Below are positions 62,087 to 64,000 of a DNA stretch of 64,000 bases, one piece after another. The notes under the pieces were generated by a model. The model was not told where the DNA came from. It worked only from the letters and a program-made list of their open reading frames with translations, and did not search any database. The stretch is from Bacillota bacterium (GTDB taxonomy: Bacteria > Bacillota > Sulfobacillia > JABLXB01): assembly GCA_013178305.1 (NCBI GenBank), contig JABLXB010000009.1, positions 1-64,000 on the forward strand, in the 5' to 3' direction. A program made the translations under genes and the position numbers. How positions within the stretch are numbered: the stretch's first letter is position 1; each line of letters begins with the position of its first letter.

Positions 62087-63300
62087 CTGGCATGGGGGTG
62101 GTCACCCCCATAGGGACCGGAAAGGATTCGTTTTGCAGGTCGTTGCAGGAAGGTCGATCCGGCACTGCGCGCATCGCTTCCTTCGATCCCTCTCTACTTT
62201 CGTCGCAAGTGGCGGGCGAAGTTCGCGACTTTGATCCGGACGCCTTCTTCGGTCCCCGGGAAAGAAGGCGGATGGAGAGGTTCGTCCAGTTTGCCGTCGT
62301 TGCTGCGAGGATGGCCGTGAGTGATGCAGGGCTGGAGCTCCAGCGCCTGGACGCCGAACGAGTGGGCGTCCACCTCGGAACGGGTCTAGGAAGCTTCGCC
62401 CTGACGGAGAGGGAGATGCGCACATTCTTTGAGAAGGGACCCGGCAGGGTGAGCCCCACGTATTTTGCCACCGTATTGCCTAACATGGCCTCGGCTCAGA
62501 TAGCTACATGTCTCGGAGCGAAGGGTTACCTGGGTACCACCTTGACTACCTGTGCGGCTGGGACGCAGGCGGTGGGTGAGGCCGCCATGGTACTGAGGCT
62601 GGGGAAAGCCGACGTCATGCTGGCCGGTGGGAGCGAGGCTAATGTGACACCATTCAGCGTGGCTGCCTTTGCGGCCATGAAGGCTCTGTCTACGGCCAAC
62701 GATCAACCAGCAAGAGCCTGCCGGCCCTTCGATCGTGGCCGGGACGGGTTCGTCATCGCGGAGGGAGCGGCGGTCTTCATCCTTGAGACGCTCGCCGGCG
62801 CCAGGAGGCGCGGGGCCAGGGTTTACGCCGAACTGGCAGGCTTTGGGTCAAAAGCGGACGCCTACCACGCCACTTCGCCCGCTCCGGACGCTCGCGGAAT
62901 GCGAGCGGCCATGGAGGAGGCCATGCGGGAAGCAGGTGTTTCCCCGGAACAGATCGATTACATCAATGCTCACGGGACCGGGACTGTACTGAACGATCAC
63001 CTGGAGACCCTGGCCATCAAGAAGGCATTGGGTGTGAGCGCGTACCGGGTTCCGGTCAGTTCCACCAAGTCAATGACCGGTCATACCCTGGCAGCCGCCG
63101 GGGCGGTGGAACTGGCTGCCACGCTGGTCGCCATGGAGCGGGACTTCATTCCGCCGACCATTAACTACGTTAATCCCGACCCGGAATGCGACCTGGATTA
63201 TGTTCCCAACGAAGCAAGGCGGGCTCGGATAGACGTCGCCCTCAGCAATTCGTTCGGATTCGGCGGACAGAACGCCTGCGTTGTGCTGCGGAGGGTCTAG
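62059..63300 (+). CDS. fabF: Beta-ketoacyl-ACP synthase II (FabF/KAS II)
   Basis: Starts at TTG 62059 or an earlier in-frame GTG (62047 or 62050); no strong ribosome site decides it, and translation is probably coupled to lipB. VVITGMGVVTPIG opens the fold. The nucleophile is in TTCAAGTQAVGEAA (about residue 158), and the two His are in NAHGTGTVLND and SMTGHTLAAAGAVE. About 413 residues. In this setting it could supply octanoyl-ACP for LipB or be dedicated to a specific acyl product. Confidence 0.92.
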   Translation: MDVERKVVITGMGVVTPIGTGKDSFCRSLQEGRSGTARIASFDPSLLSSQVAGEVRDFDPDAFFGPRERRRMERFVQFAVVAARMAVSDAGLELQRLDAERVGVHLGTGLGSFALTEREMRTFFEKGPGRVSPTYFATVLPNMASAQIATCLGAKGYLGTTLTTCAAGTQAVGEAAMVLRLGKADVMLAGGSEANVTPFSVAAFAAMKALSTANDQPARACRPFDRGRDGFVIAEGAAVFILETLAGARRRGARVYAELAGFGSKADAYHATSPAPDARGMRAAMEEAMREAGVSPEQIDYINAHGTGTVLNDHLETLAIKKALGVSAYRVPVSSTKSMTGHTLAAAGAVELAATLVAMERDFIPPTINYVNPDPECDLDYVPNEARRARIDVALSNSFGFGGQNACVVLRRV

Positions 63301-63364
63301 AGGCTCGCCCGAACTCCAGGCCGGTTGTCCGTCAGGCCATTACGGAAATGGAGGAGGAGCATCT

Positions 63365-64000
63365 ATGGGCAATTGCGGTGTCCGAAATGAGTACGCAGGC
63401 AGGCGACAGACCCCCTGGGGGGGTACGAGGACTCTGGTGGCAACGGGCCTGATGATCGGCCTGGGGGTGTTGCTGCCGATGGTTTTTCACGCGGTCAACC
63501 TGGGCAAGGTATTCCTTCCCATGCACATCCCCGTCTATCTGGCGGGTCTCTATCTCGGGCCTGTCTCCGGCCTGCTGGTCGGGCTAATCACACCCTCCCT
63601 CAGCGGGGTACTCACAGGCATGCCGGCGTTTATGCCCCCTGTAGCGCAGGCCATGACGGTAGAGCTGTCGACCTACGGCGTCGTCAGCGGGTTGTTCAGG
63701 AGATACACGAGGACTCGCGCCACCACGGCCCTGGTAATATCGATGATCTCAGGCAGGCTGGTGTATGCGCTGGTATGGCACCTCGCAATGCCCTTGTTCG
63801 GAGTGAAGCAGGTCCCTGTGGCAACCCTGCTTGGGACAAGCGTCATCACGGGGCTCCCAGGGATCATCCTCCAGATAATAATCGTGCCGTTGATGGAAGG
63901 GCTGTTCAGGCGGGCGGGATACGGATATGAATCCGGGCCGGCGTCGGGTGACCTCGGGCTGGCAGCCGCCGTCCTCAACAGGGGGCATTCAGTCGTGGTG
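63365..64000 (+). CDS. ECF-type S component, cut by the window end
   Basis: ATG 63365 follows GGAGGAGG. The frame stays open for 212 codons to the window end. After about 22 polar residues, a helix (LVATGLMIGLGVLLPMVFHA) leads into VNLGKVFLPMHIPVYLAGLY and LGPVSGLLVGLITPSLSGVL, the pattern of small membrane S components with P-M-H-x-P in helix 2. About five helices are present. It is 64 bases after fabF, so cotranscription is likely. A vitamin or lipoate-type substrate would fit the neighbours, but this is a guess. Confidence 0.75.
   Translation, partial: MGNCGVRNEYAGRRQTPWGGTRTLVATGLMIGLGVLLPMVFHAVNLGKVFLPMHIPVYLAGLYLGPVSGLLVGLITPSLSGVLTGMPAFMPPVAQAMTVELSTYGVVSGLFRRYTRTRATTALVISMISGRLVYALVWHLAMPLFGVKQVPVATLLGTSVITGLPGIILQIIIVPLMEGLFRRAGYGYESGPASGDLGLAAAVLNRGHSVVV

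Overview
The window reads as a chromosomal segment of a GC-rich, endospore-forming member of the Firmicutes (Bacillota), probably an anaerobe. The evidence is a CotF-type coat protein (416-949), SpoIVFA/SpoIVFB (35448-37063), a Spo0B-like gene in the classic rplU-prp-rpmA-spo0B-obg order, a T-box leader, the Prp protease/L27 cleavage pair, HydE (FeFe-hydrogenase maturation), frequent TTG/GTG starts behind strong GGAGG sites, and two sigma-54 activators. I cannot name a genus from sequence alone.

Layout. 1-127 is the 3' end of a group II intron, followed by two spore-coat-like genes. 1081-7847 is a catabolic cluster: a PrpR-type sigma-54 activator, paired upstream repeats, a -24/-12 promoter, two ICL/PEP-mutase-superfamily lyases flanking an aconitase-type hydratase of two subunits, and a symporter truncated at both ends. 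The content fits 2,3-dimethylmalate or a similar methylated C4-C6 acid better than leucine synthesis. 7865-10711 holds a ROK kinase, a HAD phosphatase and an EamA exporter. 10783-15293 holds two tandem paralogous N6-adenine methyltransferases. 15424-20295 holds an XRE-cupin regulator, an ECF transporter (T, A, A', candidate S) and an old-yellow-enzyme oxidoreductase. 20447-20851 (minus) carries two tiny paralogous Cys/His helical proteins. 22483-27115 is a BlaI/M56-controlled metal-handling operon with two matching operators. 27177-34038 (minus) is a sulfur operon: Rrf2, ThiF-like, cysteine desulfurase, MetY, CysE, CysK, HydE. 34265-37063 holds an MBL hydrolase and the SpoIVF pair. 37149-48161 is a housekeeping run: B12 radical SAM, DUF2344, RNase G, L21, Prp, L27, Spo0B-like, Obg, NadD, RRM protein, YqeK, LCP, RsfS. 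48130-51102 is the leuS unit. 52970-56183 is a lower-GC restriction-modification pair, followed by IS-like repeats and an aquaporin fragment. 56870-64000 holds a DUF362 protein, then a free-standing lipoyl protein, an SDR, an AcoR-type activator, LipB, FabF and an ECF S component that runs off the window.

The most striking observation is at leuS. A complete T-box riboswitch (Leu specifier CUC at 48310-48312, antiterminator and terminator at 48494-48543) has a complete tRNA-Ala(GGC) gene with encoded CCA (48395-48470) between its sensing stem and its antiterminator. One strong promoter (48130-48158) would transcribe both, so the terminated leader would itself be a tRNA precursor. Second in interest are the dimethylmalate-like cluster with its visible sigma-54 control region, the two methylation/restriction loci, and the lipoyl-LipB-FabF-SDR cluster. 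Several genes end in apparent deletion junctions (second lyase/symporter, symporter/ROK, hydE/radical-SAM remnant), meaning either real gene decay or assembly joins.
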